Shown piece by piece: positions 37,015 through 46,169 of a stretch of 64,000 nucleotides of DNA. Positions within the stretch are counted from its first letter, which is position 1, and every line of letters begins with the position of its first letter. The stretch comes from Acidimicrobiales bacterium (GTDB lineage Bacteria; Actinomycetota; Acidimicrobiia; Acidimicrobiales; RAAP-2), in assembly GCA_025351385.1 (NCBI GenBank), contig JANXWA010000006.1, positions 1 to 64,000 of the forward strand. Direction: 5' to 3'. The notes beneath the pieces were generated by a model, which saw only the letters and a program-made list of their open reading frames with translations, had not been told where the DNA came from and ran no database searches. The position numbers and the translations under genes were made by a program.

Positions 37015-37923
37015 GTGCCACGAAAGAGCCAAGCCGCACAGGCCGCCGCTTCGTGGCGCCTCGAGGGCTACGCCGCAACATTGAGCGCCGCGGACCGCGC
37101 GGCCGCCACGCAACGGGCCTACCGCACCGACGTCGAACTGTTCGTGCGGTGGGCAGGCGGGCTCGGCGTGACCGGACCGCGGGACGTCACCATGAAGGTG
37201 CTGCGCGACTACCTCGCGTTCATGACGGCCCGGGGTGACGAGCGGACCTCGATCATCCGTCGGCGAGCGTCGCTGCGCAGCTACTTCTCGTGGATGGTCG
37301 AGCGTGGCCACCTCGCCGAGAGCCCGGCCGCTCGGCTCTCGGCGCCGCGTCCGAACAGTCGGCTGCCCAAGATCGTCGTGCGCGAGCAACTGGAGAACCT
37401 GCTCGACGAGGACTGGGGCGAGGACGAGTGGGCGACGCTCGACCGGGCGGTCTGCGAGGTCCTCTACGGCGCGGGGCTGCGCGTGGGTGAGCTCTGCGGA
37501 CTGGACCTCGCCAGTGTCGACTTCGCCCAGGGACTGGTGCGCGTCCTGGGCAAGGGTCGAAAGGAGCGCATCGTGCCGCTGCACCGACGCGGCCTCGAGG
37601 CGGTGCGGCTGTGGATCAACGACGCACGCGACGACGTAGCCCGCGACGACTCGCCCCCCGAGGCGCTCTTCTACAACCGGCGCGGACGGCGCCTCGGTGC
37701 GCGCGACGTGCGTCGGATCCTCGACAACCGGGTGGCGCGCGGACACATCCACCCCCACGCGCTTCGTCACACCTACGCGACGCACCTCTTGGAGGGCGGG
37801 GCCGACCTTCGCGTCGTCCAGGAACTGCTCGGCCACGAGAGCCTCACGACGACCCAGATCTACACGCACGTCTCGAAGTCCCGATTGCAGAAGGTCCATC
37901 GCCAGACCCACCCGAGGGGATAG
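37015..37923 (+). CDS. xerC: Tyrosine recombinase XerC
   Basis: 302-residue site-specific recombinase that, with XerD, resolves chromosome dimers at dif. The N-terminal SAM-like core-binding domain is about 15-105. The catalytic domain has R156 (GLRVGEL), a Lys in LGKGRKER (180-183), H248 and R251 (HALRHTYATHLL), H274 (LGHES) and nucleophile Y283. Location upstream of rpsB-tsf is the usual place for actinobacterial xerC and argues against a phage integrase. Start set by TAGCCT-N6-GTG. Confidence 0.92.
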   Translation: MPRKSQAAQAAASWRLEGYAATLSAADRAAATQRAYRTDVELFVRWAGGLGVTGPRDVTMKVLRDYLAFMTARGDERTSIIRRRASLRSYFSWMVERGHLAESPAARLSAPRPNSRLPKIVVREQLENLLDEDWGEDEWATLDRAVCEVLYGAGLRVGELCGLDLASVDFAQGLVRVLGKGRKERIVPLHRRGLEAVRLWINDARDDVARDDSPPEALFYNRRGRRLGARDVRRILDNRVARGHIHPHALRHTYATHLLEGGADLRVVQELLGHESLTTTQIYTHVSKSRLQKVHRQTHPRG

Positions 37924-37939
37924 GCCGCGGCCCAGCGAC

Positions 37940-38053
37940 TAACATGGTCAGGCTCTCCCACAGCGGGGGAGTTGACGATATGCCCACGTGGTTTCGTACG
38001 GTCGCCGCTTGCGGTGCACCACGGGGGTCGAGCAACCGAACGGAAGGAAGAAC
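37940..38053 (+). promoter_or_regulatory. rpsB promoter and structured leader
   Basis: TAACAT (37940-37945) is a likely -10, putting the transcript start near 37952. A 7-bp hairpin CTCTCCC/GGGGGAG (37953-37971, loop ACAGC) would lie at the very 5' end of the roughly 100-base leader. The ribosome binding site GGAAGGAAG precedes the rpsB GTG. A 5' hairpin often protects mRNA; S2-dependent control is possible but not shown. Confidence 0.45.
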
Positions 38054-39031
38054 GTGGCACTTGTCACCCTGCAGGAACTGTTGGACTCGGGGGTGCACTT
38101 CGGGCACCAGACCCGTCGCTGGAACCCCAAGATGCGCCGCTTCATCCTCGGAGAGCGCAACGGCATCTACCTGATCGACCTGCGCAAGACCCTCGCCGGC
38201 ATCGAGACGAGCTACACCTACGTCCGCGACCTCGTCGCCGAGGGCGGCATCATCCTCTTCGTGGGCACCAAGAAGCAGACCCAGGGCCCCATCGCGGACT
38301 ACGCCCAGGCCTGCGGGATGCCCTTCGTGAACCAGCGCTGGCTGGGCGGCATGCTCACCAACTTCACCACCGTCGCCGGCCGGGTGAAGCGCATGGTCGA
38401 GCTGCGTTCGATGCAGCGCGCCGGTGACTTCGACAACATGCCCAAGCGCGAGGCCCTGCGCCACAGCCGCGAGCTCGAGAAGCTCGACCGGAACCTCAGC
38501 GGAATCGCCAGTCTCGACCGGGTGCCCGACGCCATCTTCGTGATTGACACCAAGAAGGAGCACATTGCCGTCACCGAGGCGCGCAAGCTGGGCCTGCCGG
38601 TCGTGGCCGTGGTGGACACCAACTGCGACCCCGACGTGATCGACTACGTGATCCCGGGCAACGACGACGCCATCCGCTCGGGCGCCCTGCTGTGCCGACT
38701 CATCGCCGACGCGGTCACCGAGGGCCGCTTCATCCGCCAGAACCGTCCGGTCGTCACCGCCCGTCCCTCCGCGCAGGCCGCCGCCGCGATCGCCGCGACG
38801 CCCGACGTGGCCCCGGTCATCGAACCGGTCGCGTCCGTCGAGCCCGCCGACACGGCGCCCGACGCCGAGCCGGTCGCCGCCGTCGAGTCCGTCGAACCTG
38901 CGCAGGTCGCACCAGTCGCCGCCGAGCCGGTCGCCGAGCCCGACGCCGAGCCCGTGGCCGAGTCCGCGCCAGTGCCGGTCGAGCCGGCCGGTCCCGTCAC
39001 CGAACCCGACGCCGCCCCGGCCATCGCCTAG
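38054..39031 (+). CDS. rpsB: 30S ribosomal protein S2 with C-terminal extension
   Basis: 325-residue ribosomal protein. The S2 core is about residues 1-240: [40 protein letters not shown] and [14 protein letters not shown] tail of roughly 80 residues made almost only of Ala, Pro, Glu, Val and Asp follows, built from imperfect repeats such as EPVA. Most bacterial S2 proteins end near 240-290, so the tail is long. GTG 38054 is chosen for GGAAGGAAG and the conserved opening; a longer frame to 37988 lacks both. Confidence 0.96.
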   Translation: MALVTLQELLDSGVHFGHQTRRWNPKMRRFILGERNGIYLIDLRKTLAGIETSYTYVRDLVAEGGIILFVGTKKQTQGPIADYAQACGMPFVNQRWLGGMLTNFTTVAGRVKRMVELRSMQRAGDFDNMPKREALRHSRELEKLDRNLSGIASLDRVPDAIFVIDTKKEHIAVTEARKLGLPVVAVVDTNCDPDVIDYVIPGNDDAIRSGALLCRLIADAVTEGRFIRQNRPVVTARPSAQAAAAIAATPDVAPVIEPVASVEPADTAPDAEPVAAVESVEPAQVAPVAAEPVAEPDAEPVAESAPVPVEPAGPVTEPDAAPAIA

Positions 39032-39063
39032 TCCGTCAGAACCGAAGCAACGAGGAGAACAAG

Positions 39064-39855
39064 GTGGCTATCACCGCGAAGGACGTACAGACGCTGCGCC
39101 AATCCACGGGTGTGGGAATCCTGGACGCCAAGAAGGCGCTCGAGGCCAACGACGGCGACATGGAGGCGGCGACCCAGTGGCTGCGCGTCCAGGGACTCGC
39201 CTCAGCCGCCAAGCGTGCCGACCGCGAGGCCGGCGAGGGCGCCGTGGCGGTGGTGCGTGACGGCAACGTCGCTGCCATCGTCGAGTTGCGCTGCGAGACC
39301 GACTTCGTCGCCAAGTCCGAGGAGTTCGTCTCGTTGGCCGACGAGATCGCCGCGCGCGTCTGCGCTGACGGCGAAGGGGCCACCGGTCAGTTCACGGACA
39401 ACATCGAGAAGATGCTCACGACGCTGAAGGAGAACATCTCGATCGGGCGCGTCTACCGCCTGGTCGCCGGAGAGGACGAGGTGGTCGACACCTACTGGCA
39501 CCCCCAGGCCGGTCGCGGTGTCAACGCCGTCGCGGTCGTGCTGAAGGGCGGGACCCAAGAGGTCGCCCACGACGTCGCAGTGCACATTGCCTTCGCCAAG
39601 CCCCTCTTTCTCGCGCGCGAGGACGTGCCCACCGCCGAGGTCGACGCCGAGCGCAAGACCGTCGAGGAGATCTCGCGCAACGAAGGCAAGCCCGAAGCGG
39701 CGATGCCCAAGATCATCGAAGGTCGGCTGAACGGCTGGTTCAAGGACCGCGTCCTGCTCGAGCAGCCCTACGTGAAGGACGAGAAGCAGAGCATCAGCCA
39801 GTTCCTCAATGCCGCGACCATTACGGCGTACGCTCAAGTGGTCATCGGGGGATAG
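39064..39855 (+). CDS. tsf: Elongation factor Ts
   Basis: 263-residue nucleotide exchange factor for EF-Tu. The N-terminal UBA-like domain contains the signature LRQSTGVGILDAKKALEANDGD, followed by ELRCETDFVAKSEEF of the core. Length is close to the family norm. GTG start with GAGGAG upstream and 32 bases after rpsB, the standard partner. Confidence 0.97.
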   Translation: MAITAKDVQTLRQSTGVGILDAKKALEANDGDMEAATQWLRVQGLASAAKRADREAGEGAVAVVRDGNVAAIVELRCETDFVAKSEEFVSLADEIAARVCADGEGATGQFTDNIEKMLTTLKENISIGRVYRLVAGEDEVVDTYWHPQAGRGVNAVAVVLKGGTQEVAHDVAVHIAFAKPLFLAREDVPTAEVDAERKTVEEISRNEGKPEAAMPKIIEGRLNGWFKDRVLLEQPYVKDEKQSISQFLNAATITAYAQVVIGG

Positions 39856-39864
39856 GTCATCACA

Positions 39865-40575
39865 TTGCGTCGAGTCGTCTTGAAGCTGTCCGGTGAGGCC
39901 CTGGCCTCGGCCGCGAGCGATGAGACCATCGATGCCTCGACCGTGGACTTCCTGGCCCGCGAGATCGCCAGCGCCATGGAGCGCGGTGGACTGGAGCTGG
40001 CCGTCGTCGTCGGCGGGGGCAACATCTGGCGCGGAGCCACGGGCGCCATGGCCGGGATGAACCGGGCGAACTCGGACCTCATGGGCATGCTCGGCACCGT
40101 CATCAACGCCCTGGCCCTCCAGGACGCCATCGAGAACCACGGCCGCCCGACCCGGGTGATGTCGGCGATCGGCATGGACCAGGTGGCCGAGCCCTACATC
40201 CGCCGACGCGCCGTACGGCACCTCGAGAAGGGCCGCGTCGTCATCTTCGCCGCCGGCATGGGCAACCCCTACTTCACGACCGATACCCCGGCGGCCCAGC
40301 GCGCCGCCGAGATCGAGGCCGACATCGTCCTGAAGGGGACCCACGGCGGCGTCGACGGGGTCTACACCGAAGACCCCCGAGTCAACGCCGCCGCGACGAA
40401 GTTCGAGGAGATCTCCTTCGACGAGGTAATCGCGCGAAACTTGCGAGTCATGGACATGACGGCCATCACGTTCTGCAAGGACAACCACCTGCCGCTACGG
40501 GTCTTTGACCTGATGGCTGAGGGGAACCTCGGTCGCGCGCTCGACGGTCAAGCCGTAGGTACTCTGGTTAGGTAA
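39865..40575 (+). CDS. pyrH: UMP kinase
   Basis: 236-residue amino-acid-kinase-fold enzyme making UDP from UMP. Motifs are VVLKLSGEAL at the N-terminus, VVGGGNIWRG, and the GTHGGVDGVYTEDPR segment. TTG start at 39865, with no clear ribosome binding site. The stop TAA overlaps the frr ATG by one base. Confidence 0.96.
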   Translation: MRRVVLKLSGEALASAASDETIDASTVDFLAREIASAMERGGLELAVVVGGGNIWRGATGAMAGMNRANSDLMGMLGTVINALALQDAIENHGRPTRVMSAIGMDQVAEPYIRRRAVRHLEKGRVVIFAAGMGNPYFTTDTPAAQRAAEIEADIVLKGTHGGVDGVYTEDPRVNAAATKFEEISFDEVIARNLRVMDMTAITFCKDNHLPLRVFDLMAEGNLGRALDGQAVGTLVR

Positions 40576-41144
40576 TGGAGAACGAACTGGTCGATCTGGT
40601 CATGGCGGACACGCGCGAGCGTATGGCGCGAGCCCTCGAGCACGTCAAGGCCGAGTTCGCGACCGTCCGCACGGGACGGGCCTCGTCGTCACTCATCGAA
40701 CACCTCCTCGTCGACTACTACGGCGCGGACACGCCACTGAAGCAACTGGCGAACTTCTCAGTGCCCGAGCCGCGCCTGCTAGTCGTCTCGCCGTTCGACA
40801 AGGGCGCGATGGCCGCCATCGAGAAGGCGATCGGCAACGCCGACCTCGGACTCAACCCCTCCAACGACGGCAACGTCATCCGGCTCACCTTCCCCTCGCT
40901 CACCGAAGAGAGGCGCAAGTCCTTCGTGAAGCTCGTGCGAGCCAAGGCCGAGGAGGGCAAGGTCGCACTGCGCGGCGTGCGCCGCCACGCCCGCCAAGAG
41001 CTGGAGAACCTCGAGAAGGAAGAGGGGCTCTCGAGCGACGACATCGAGCGCCTCGAGAAGGTCCTCGACAAGATGACCCAGGATGAAGTGGCGATCGTCG
41101 ATACGCTGCTCGCTCACAAGGAGCAGGAACTTCTTGAGGTCTGA
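40575..41144 (+). CDS. frr: Ribosome recycling factor
   Basis: 189-residue factor that, with EF-G, splits post-termination ribosomes. A three-helix bundle is evident, with family motifs TVRTGRASSSLIEHL and RLTFPSLTEERRKSFVK. Start ATG overlaps the pyrH stop. The cdsA start lies inside its 3' end. Confidence 0.97.
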   Translation: MENELVDLVMADTRERMARALEHVKAEFATVRTGRASSSLIEHLLVDYYGADTPLKQLANFSVPEPRLLVVSPFDKGAMAAIEKAIGNADLGLNPSNDGNVIRLTFPSLTEERRKSFVKLVRAKAEEGKVALRGVRRHARQELENLEKEEGLSSDDIERLEKVLDKMTQDEVAIVDTLLAHKEQELLEV

Positions 41145-42432
41145 CGACGAGTTCTCCTTCGTCGACCCGACGGGTGAGGTGCCCGTCGTCTCGACGACCG
41201 ACTCCCGGGTGACGATCACGGGCGCCGAGATCGCCGCCGAGGCCGTCGAGGCCCCGGTCATCGATCCGACGACGTTGCTGCCGCACTGGACCGACGCACC
41301 GACCGGCCAGGTGCCCATCGTGGTCGCGCGCGAAGCCGCTGAGAGCGACGACCCCTGGTCGGCGATCCCGGCACCGGCGTGGCGCGAGGGTGAGGTCGAC
41401 TGGGTCGCCCACGAAGACCAGTTCGACGCCTCGATCCTCGCCGGGGGCGACCGCGAGGACACGGCGCGCCCCTGGGAGTTCACTCTTCCCGACGACGACC
41501 TGGTCGTCGAGGAGGCGGTCCTCGACGAGGCGCCACGACCCGAGCCCCACCGCGTCCAACGGACCCGTCGTTCGGTCACCAGCAATCCCCTCGCCGGTCG
41601 GGCCGTTCGCCAGAGCACGGACCGCAACGTGTCGCGAGCGACGCTCACCGGCGTGTTGCTGGCAATCACGGTCGGCGCCGTCTTCTACGCCGGCGTCGTT
41701 CCCACGGCGGCGATGGTGCTCGTCGTGCTCGGCCTTGCCAGCGCCGAGGCCTACGCTGGCTTTCGCTCCGTCGGGGCCCACCCGGCCAGCGTGCTCGGCA
41801 TCGTCGCGGTGCTGACGCTCGGCTTCTCGGTGTACCACAAGGGCGCCGCCGCCTTCGGCGCGGTCAGCGTCCTGCTGCTCGTCTTTGGCTTCATCTGGTA
41901 CTTGAACGCGCATTCGGTCGACGTGCTCGACGGACTCGGGGCGACGATGTTCGTCTACGCCTGGGTCGGCGTGCTCGGGTCGTACGCCCTGTTGATGATC
42001 GCACCGAACTCCGTCCCCCAGAACCACGGCATCGCCTTCCTCTTCGGCGCGGTGCTGTTGACGGTCGCCAACGACTCCGGGGCCCTCTTCACGGGACGGC
42101 GCTTTGGCAAGCGCCCGCTCAACAAGGCGCTGTCGCCCAACAAGACCCGCGGGGGAGCGATCGGCGGGACCATCGTCTCCCTCTTCGTCGGCGTGGCGAT
42201 CCTGCCCCTGATGAGCCCGTGGACGAGGACCCACGGCCTCGAGGTGGCGGCCGTCCTGTCGGTCGTCGTGCCCCTGGGCGACCTCTTCGAGTCGATGGTG
42301 AAGCGCACCCTCGGCGTGAAGGACCTCGGGCGGATCTTGCCGGGACACGGCGGCCTGTTGGACCGGGTCGACGGTCTCTTGTTCGCGCTGCCGACCACGT
42401 ACTACCTCATCCACGTCCTCCAACTGGGTTAG
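41134..42432 (+). CDS. cdsA: Phosphatidate cytidylyltransferase with acidic N-terminal extension
   Basis: 432-residue protein making CDP-diacylglycerol for phospholipid synthesis. The C-terminal half (about 170-432) is a polytopic CTP-transferase domain ending in the CdsA signature SMVKRTLGVKDLGRILPGHG, followed by GLLDRVD. The N-terminal 150 residues are soluble, acidic and low-complexity (repeated GEVPV/GQVPI-type segments), followed by a basic patch before the first helix. The TTG start overlaps frr, with AAGGAG upstream. The extension is not part of the catalytic family; its role is unknown. Confidence 0.93.
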   Translation: MRSDDEFSFVDPTGEVPVVSTTDSRVTITGAEIAAEAVEAPVIDPTTLLPHWTDAPTGQVPIVVAREAAESDDPWSAIPAPAWREGEVDWVAHEDQFDASILAGGDREDTARPWEFTLPDDDLVVEEAVLDEAPRPEPHRVQRTRRSVTSNPLAGRAVRQSTDRNVSRATLTGVLLAITVGAVFYAGVVPTAAMVLVVLGLASAEAYAGFRSVGAHPASVLGIVAVLTLGFSVYHKGAAAFGAVSVLLLVFGFIWYLNAHSVDVLDGLGATMFVYAWVGVLGSYALLMIAPNSVPQNHGIAFLFGAVLLTVANDSGALFTGRRFGKRPLNKALSPNKTRGGAIGGTIVSLFVGVAILPLMSPWTRTHGLEVAAVLSVVVPLGDLFESMVKRTLGVKDLGRILPGHGGLLDRVDGLLFALPTTYYLIHVLQLG

Positions 42433-42442
42433 CGGTGCGTCG

Positions 42443-43597
42443 ATGAAGAGCGTCGCGCTCTTGGGCGCCACCGGCTCCATTGGCCTCCAGACGATCGACG
42501 TGCTGCGTCGTGAGCCCGAGGCCTTCGAACTGGTGGCGGTGTCCGGCGGCGAGCAGTTGAGCGAGCTGGCCGCCATCGCGCGCGAGTTCCGCGTGGCGCG
42601 CATCGGGGTCATCAGCGACCAGCACCGAGAGGTCCTGCGCGACCTCGTCGCGCGCGACGTCGAGATCGTCGTCGGGGACGACGGGCTGACGTCGCTCTCG
42701 CGCGACGCGGACATCATTGTCAACGCGGTGCTTGGCTTCGCCGGACTGCCCGTGACGCTCTCGGCGCTCTCGGCCGGCAAGCGCCTGGCCCTCGCCAACA
42801 AGGAGTCGCTCATCGCCGCCGCGCCGCTCGTCGACGCCGTGCGCTCGACCCCCGGCGCGACGCTGCTGCCGATCGACTCGGAGCACTGCGCGATCCACCA
42901 GTGCCTTGCGAGCTCCTCGGCGCAGGCCGGCTACCCCGACGTGCGCCGACTGCTGCTCACCGCGTCGGGGGGACCGTTCCGGGGCTGGAGCCACGACCAA
43001 CTGCGCCGCGCGACCAAGGAGGACGCCCTCAACCACCCGACGTGGTCGATGGGCGCGAAAATCACGATCGACTCGTCGACGTTGATGAACAAGGGGCTCG
43101 AGGTGCTCGAGGCGTCGGCGCTGTTCGGCGTCGGGGTCGATCGGGTCGACGTGGTCGTGCACCCCCAATCGATCGTGCACTCGATGGTCGAGTACGTCGA
43201 CGGCTCGGTGCTCGCGCAGCTGTCGCGCCCCGATATGCGACTGCCTATCGCGTACTGCCTGGGACTGCCCGAGCGACTCGATCACGCCTGGGGGGAGTTG
43301 GACTTCACCCGGGCGCTGGAGCTGACCTTCGAACCGCCGGACCTCGACGCCTTCCCGGCCCTGACGCTGGCCTACGAGGCGGCCCGCCTCGGCGGCGCCG
43401 CCCCGGCGTGGCTCAGTGCCGCCAACGAGGTCGCGGTCGCGGCCTTCCTGGCCGACCGGATCGCCTGGCACGAGATCGTCGGCGTGGTCGCGCGGGTGAT
43501 GGACGGCTACCTGCCCGACCCCCTGCGCACGCTCGAGGACCTGGTCGAGAACGATGCGCTGGCGCGTCACCGGGCGCACGGTATCGTCGGCCTGTAG
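42443..43597 (+). CDS. dxr: 1-deoxy-D-xylulose 5-phosphate reductoisomerase
   Basis: 384-residue NADPH enzyme forming 2-C-methyl-D-erythritol 4-phosphate, the committed MEP-pathway step. NADPH-binding GATGSIG is at 8-14, then ANKESLI, IDSEHCAI (metal and substrate binding), the flexible loop LTASGGPFRG, and MGAKITIDSSTLMNKGLEV. Length is canonical. Followed within three bases by the site-2 protease, with ispG beyond, the standard actinobacterial order. Confidence 0.97.
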   Translation: MKSVALLGATGSIGLQTIDVLRREPEAFELVAVSGGEQLSELAAIAREFRVARIGVISDQHREVLRDLVARDVEIVVGDDGLTSLSRDADIIVNAVLGFAGLPVTLSALSAGKRLALANKESLIAAAPLVDAVRSTPGATLLPIDSEHCAIHQCLASSSAQAGYPDVRRLLLTASGGPFRGWSHDQLRRATKEDALNHPTWSMGAKITIDSSTLMNKGLEVLEASALFGVGVDRVDVVVHPQSIVHSMVEYVDGSVLAQLSRPDMRLPIAYCLGLPERLDHAWGELDFTRALELTFEPPDLDAFPALTLAYEAARLGGAAPAWLSAANEVAVAAFLADRIAWHEIVGVVARVMDGYLPDPLRTLEDLVENDALARHRAHGIVGL

Positions 43598-43599
43598 CC

Positions 43600-44859
43600 A
43601 TGGAAGCCGAAACCTCCGCTCGCCGGCCGCTGATCACCCTCCTCGCAGGGATCATCGTGACCGTCGCACTCTTGACCCTGTGGGTCGGCTGGGCCCTGCC
43701 CGTGGTGATCCTTGCGATCATCGTCATCGTGATGGTCCACGAGTTCGGACACTTCATCACCGCCAAGCGCGCGGGGATGAGGGTGACCGACTTCTTCGTC
43801 GGCTTCGGGCCGGTGCTGTGGTCGACGACGGTGGGCGAGACTCGCTACGGCGTGCGGGCCATCCTGGCGGGCGGCTACGTGAAGGTGCCGGGCATGACCT
43901 GGAACGACACGATCGACGCGGACCAGGAGTCGCGGACCTACCGGTCCGCCAGCTACCCGCGCAAGGTCCTCTTCGCCTCGGCCGGCTCACTGATGCACCT
44001 CCTGATGGCGATCGTGCTCGCGTGGGCCTCGTTGACCTTCGTCGGACTTCCCTCGTCGAGCCACGTCGGGGTCTATACGTTCACGTCGTGGCAGGGCCAC
44101 GCAAAGAACGCAGCGCAGTTGGCCGGGCTGCGACTGGGCGACCGGATCGTCCAGGTCGACGGGCGCACCGTCACGAGCGACGCCCAGCTGGTTGGACTCG
44201 TGCACGCGAGCGCCGGCAAGCCCTTGACGCTCGCCATCGAGCGGTCGGGCAAGTCGCTGACGTTGCTCGCGACGCCCGTCGACGGACGGACGATCAAGGT
44301 CGACGGCTCGGCCCTCGCCACCGGTGCGAAGCCGGTCGGCTACCTCGGGGTCTCCCTGATCGACCAGACCGTGCGCGAGTCGTTCTTCGCCGCCGTGCCG
44401 CGCTCGTTCACCGTGGTCGGGTCGATGATCGCCACGGCGGCCCACGCCTTGGTGCACGTCTTCTCGCCGAGTCGGTTCTCGAGCCTCATCCATCAGGTGG
44501 TGTCGCCGGCGGCGGCGACGAATCGCGCCAACCAACTGAATCGCCCCGAGTCGATCGTCGGCGTCGTGCGTATCGCGGTCCAGAGCACCGCGCAGGGCCC
44601 GGGGATCCTGCTGGCGATCTTCATGGCCGTCAACATCTTCATCGGCCTCTTCAACATGCTGCCGATGCTGCCCCTCGACGGCGGCTACGTGGCGATCGCG
44701 ACCTACGAGCGGCTACGCAGTCGCAGGGGTCTGCGCTACCACGCTGACGTCAACCGCCTCGCCCCGTTCGTCTACGCCTTCATGGGCGTGCTGGTGTTGC
44801 TGTTCGCCTCCACGCTCTACCTTGACATCGTCCACCCGATTGCCAACCCGTTCCACTAG
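43600..44859 (+). CDS. rseP: RseP-like site-2 metalloprotease (M50)
   Basis: 419-residue intramembrane zinc protease. HEFGH at 47-51 gives H47, E48 and H51; the third ligand is D360 in PLDGG near the C-terminus. Between them lies a PDZ domain (about 155-245). About four membrane helices are visible. The family cuts membrane-bound anti-sigma factors and, in mycobacteria (Rip1), several regulators. ATG start two bases after the dxr stop. Its substrate is not in this window. Confidence 0.92.
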   Translation: MEAETSARRPLITLLAGIIVTVALLTLWVGWALPVVILAIIVIVMVHEFGHFITAKRAGMRVTDFFVGFGPVLWSTTVGETRYGVRAILAGGYVKVPGMTWNDTIDADQESRTYRSASYPRKVLFASAGSLMHLLMAIVLAWASLTFVGLPSSSHVGVYTFTSWQGHAKNAAQLAGLRLGDRIVQVDGRTVTSDAQLVGLVHASAGKPLTLAIERSGKSLTLLATPVDGRTIKVDGSALATGAKPVGYLGVSLIDQTVRESFFAAVPRSFTVVGSMIATAAHALVHVFSPSRFSSLIHQVVSPAAATNRANQLNRPESIVGVVRIAVQSTAQGPGILLAIFMAVNIFIGLFNMLPMLPLDGGYVAIATYERLRSRRGLRYHADVNRLAPFVYAFMGVLVLLFASTLYLDIVHPIANPFH

Positions 44860-44885
44860 CCGCTCGGGCCCTTCGCACGACACGG

Positions 44886-44891
44886 CAGAAT
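44886..44891 (+). promoter_or_regulatory. -10-like element of leaderless ispG promoter
   Basis: CAGAAT six bases before the ispG GTG. It keeps the key A at position 2 and T at position 6 but not the first T. Confidence 0.4.
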
Positions 44892-44897
44892 GGTGGG

Positions 44898-46127
44898 GTG
44901 GACGTCACCGCCAGTGCCCTCAGCCCCCGTCGCCCGACCCGCCAGATAGCGGTCGGTTCGGTCAAGGTCGGCGGCGACGCGCCGATCTCGGTGCAGTCGA
45001 TGACCACCACCAAGACCGCCGACGTCGAGGGGACCCTCGCGCAGGTCTACGAATTGGCGGCCAACGGCGCCGACATCGTGCGCTGCACCTGCAACGACCG
45101 GGGAGCCGCTGAGGGCCTCGCCCAGATCGTGCCGCGCTCGCCCGTGCCGATCGTCGCCGACATCCACTTCCACGTCGAGATGGCCCTCGCCGCGCTCGAG
45201 GCCGGTGTCCAGGGCCTGCGGCTCAACCCCGGCAACCTGCGCAAGCCCGAGGAGATCCGCCTCGTCGCCGCCGAGGCGCGCGACCGCGGGGTGCCGATCC
45301 GCATCGGCGTCAATGCCGGCAGCCTGCACCCCGACATCTACGAGCGCTTCGGCGGCGCGACACCCGAGGCGCTGGTCGAGTCGGCCCGTCTCGAACTCGC
45401 TTACTTCGAAGAGGTCGGCTTCTCGGACGTGAAGATCTCGGTGAAGGCCTCGTCGGTCGCCACGATGATCGCGGCCTACCGCCTGGCGTCGGAGACCTTC
45501 GACCACCCCCTGCACCTCGGGGTCACCGAGGCGGGCCCCCTGCCCGGCGGACTGCTGAAGGGCACCGCCGGCATCGCGACGTTGCTCGCCGAGGGCATCG
45601 GTGACACCTTGCGCTACTCGCTCACCGCCGACCCCGTGGAGGAGGCCAAGGCCGGTCGCCAGCTCCTGGAGGTCCTCGGGCTGCGCGAGCGCAAAGGCTT
45701 GGACCTCATTGCCTGTCCGAGCTGCGGGCGGGCCGAGGTCGACGTCATCAAGGTCGCCACCGAGGCCCAGGCCGCCCTCGAGGCGCTCAACCTGCCGATC
45801 CAGGTGGCGGTCATGGGATGTGTCGTGAACGGTCCCGGCGAAGCGCGCCACGCCGACCTCGGCATCGCGGCGGGCAAGAAGCGCGGGCACCTGTTCATCC
45901 AGGGCCAGATCATCCGGGTGGTGCCCGAGGACGAGATGGTCGAGGCGCTCGTCGAGGAGGCGAAGAAGATCGTCGCCGAGGGTCTCGAGGCGCGCCTGGC
46001 CGCGCGCGACGTCTCGGCCGAGGCCGAGGCCGAGGCCGACCGCGCCGCGCTGCTCGATGATCGGGGCGCCGACGCCAACCACGCCAACGAGCGCATCGCG
46101 AATATCCGTCGACGCTCCGAGGGCTGA
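44898..46127 (+). CDS. ispG: 4-hydroxy-3-methylbut-2-enyl-diphosphate synthase
   Basis: 409-residue iron-sulfur enzyme of the MEP pathway. The TIM-barrel part has VGGDAPISVQSMTTT, VADIHFH and RLNPGNL. The 4Fe-4S cysteines are C273 and C276 (CPSCGRAEVDV) and C308 (GCVVNGPGEA), with the Glu just after as the fourth ligand. The C-terminal 40 residues are Ala/Glu-rich. GTG start without ribosome binding site. With dxr it represents two of the MEP steps in this window. Confidence 0.96.
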   Translation: MDVTASALSPRRPTRQIAVGSVKVGGDAPISVQSMTTTKTADVEGTLAQVYELAANGADIVRCTCNDRGAAEGLAQIVPRSPVPIVADIHFHVEMALAALEAGVQGLRLNPGNLRKPEEIRLVAAEARDRGVPIRIGVNAGSLHPDIYERFGGATPEALVESARLELAYFEEVGFSDVKISVKASSVATMIAAYRLASETFDHPLHLGVTEAGPLPGGLLKGTAGIATLLAEGIGDTLRYSLTADPVEEAKAGRQLLEVLGLRERKGLDLIACPSCGRAEVDVIKVATEAQAALEALNLPIQVAVMGCVVNGPGEARHADLGIAAGKKRGHLFIQGQIIRVVPEDEMVEALVEEAKKIVAEGLEARLAARDVSAEAEAEADRAALLDDRGADANHANERIANIRRRSEG

Positions 46128-46139
46128 GTCCCATCTCGC

Positions 46140-46145
46140 TAGGCT
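46140..46145 (+). promoter_or_regulatory. -10 element of proS promoter
   Basis: TAGGCT; the predicted transcript would begin near 46152, with AAGGAG just upstream of the GTG at 46170, a leader of under 20 bases. Confidence 0.45.
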
Positions 46146-46169
46146 GACTCCACGAATCGAAGGAGAATC

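Noticed and set aside
37015-37923. Tyrosine recombinase as a phage or island integrase
   Set aside because: Location next to rpsB-tsf, normal XerC length and absence of tRNA attachment repeats or phage genes argue for the housekeeping XerC.
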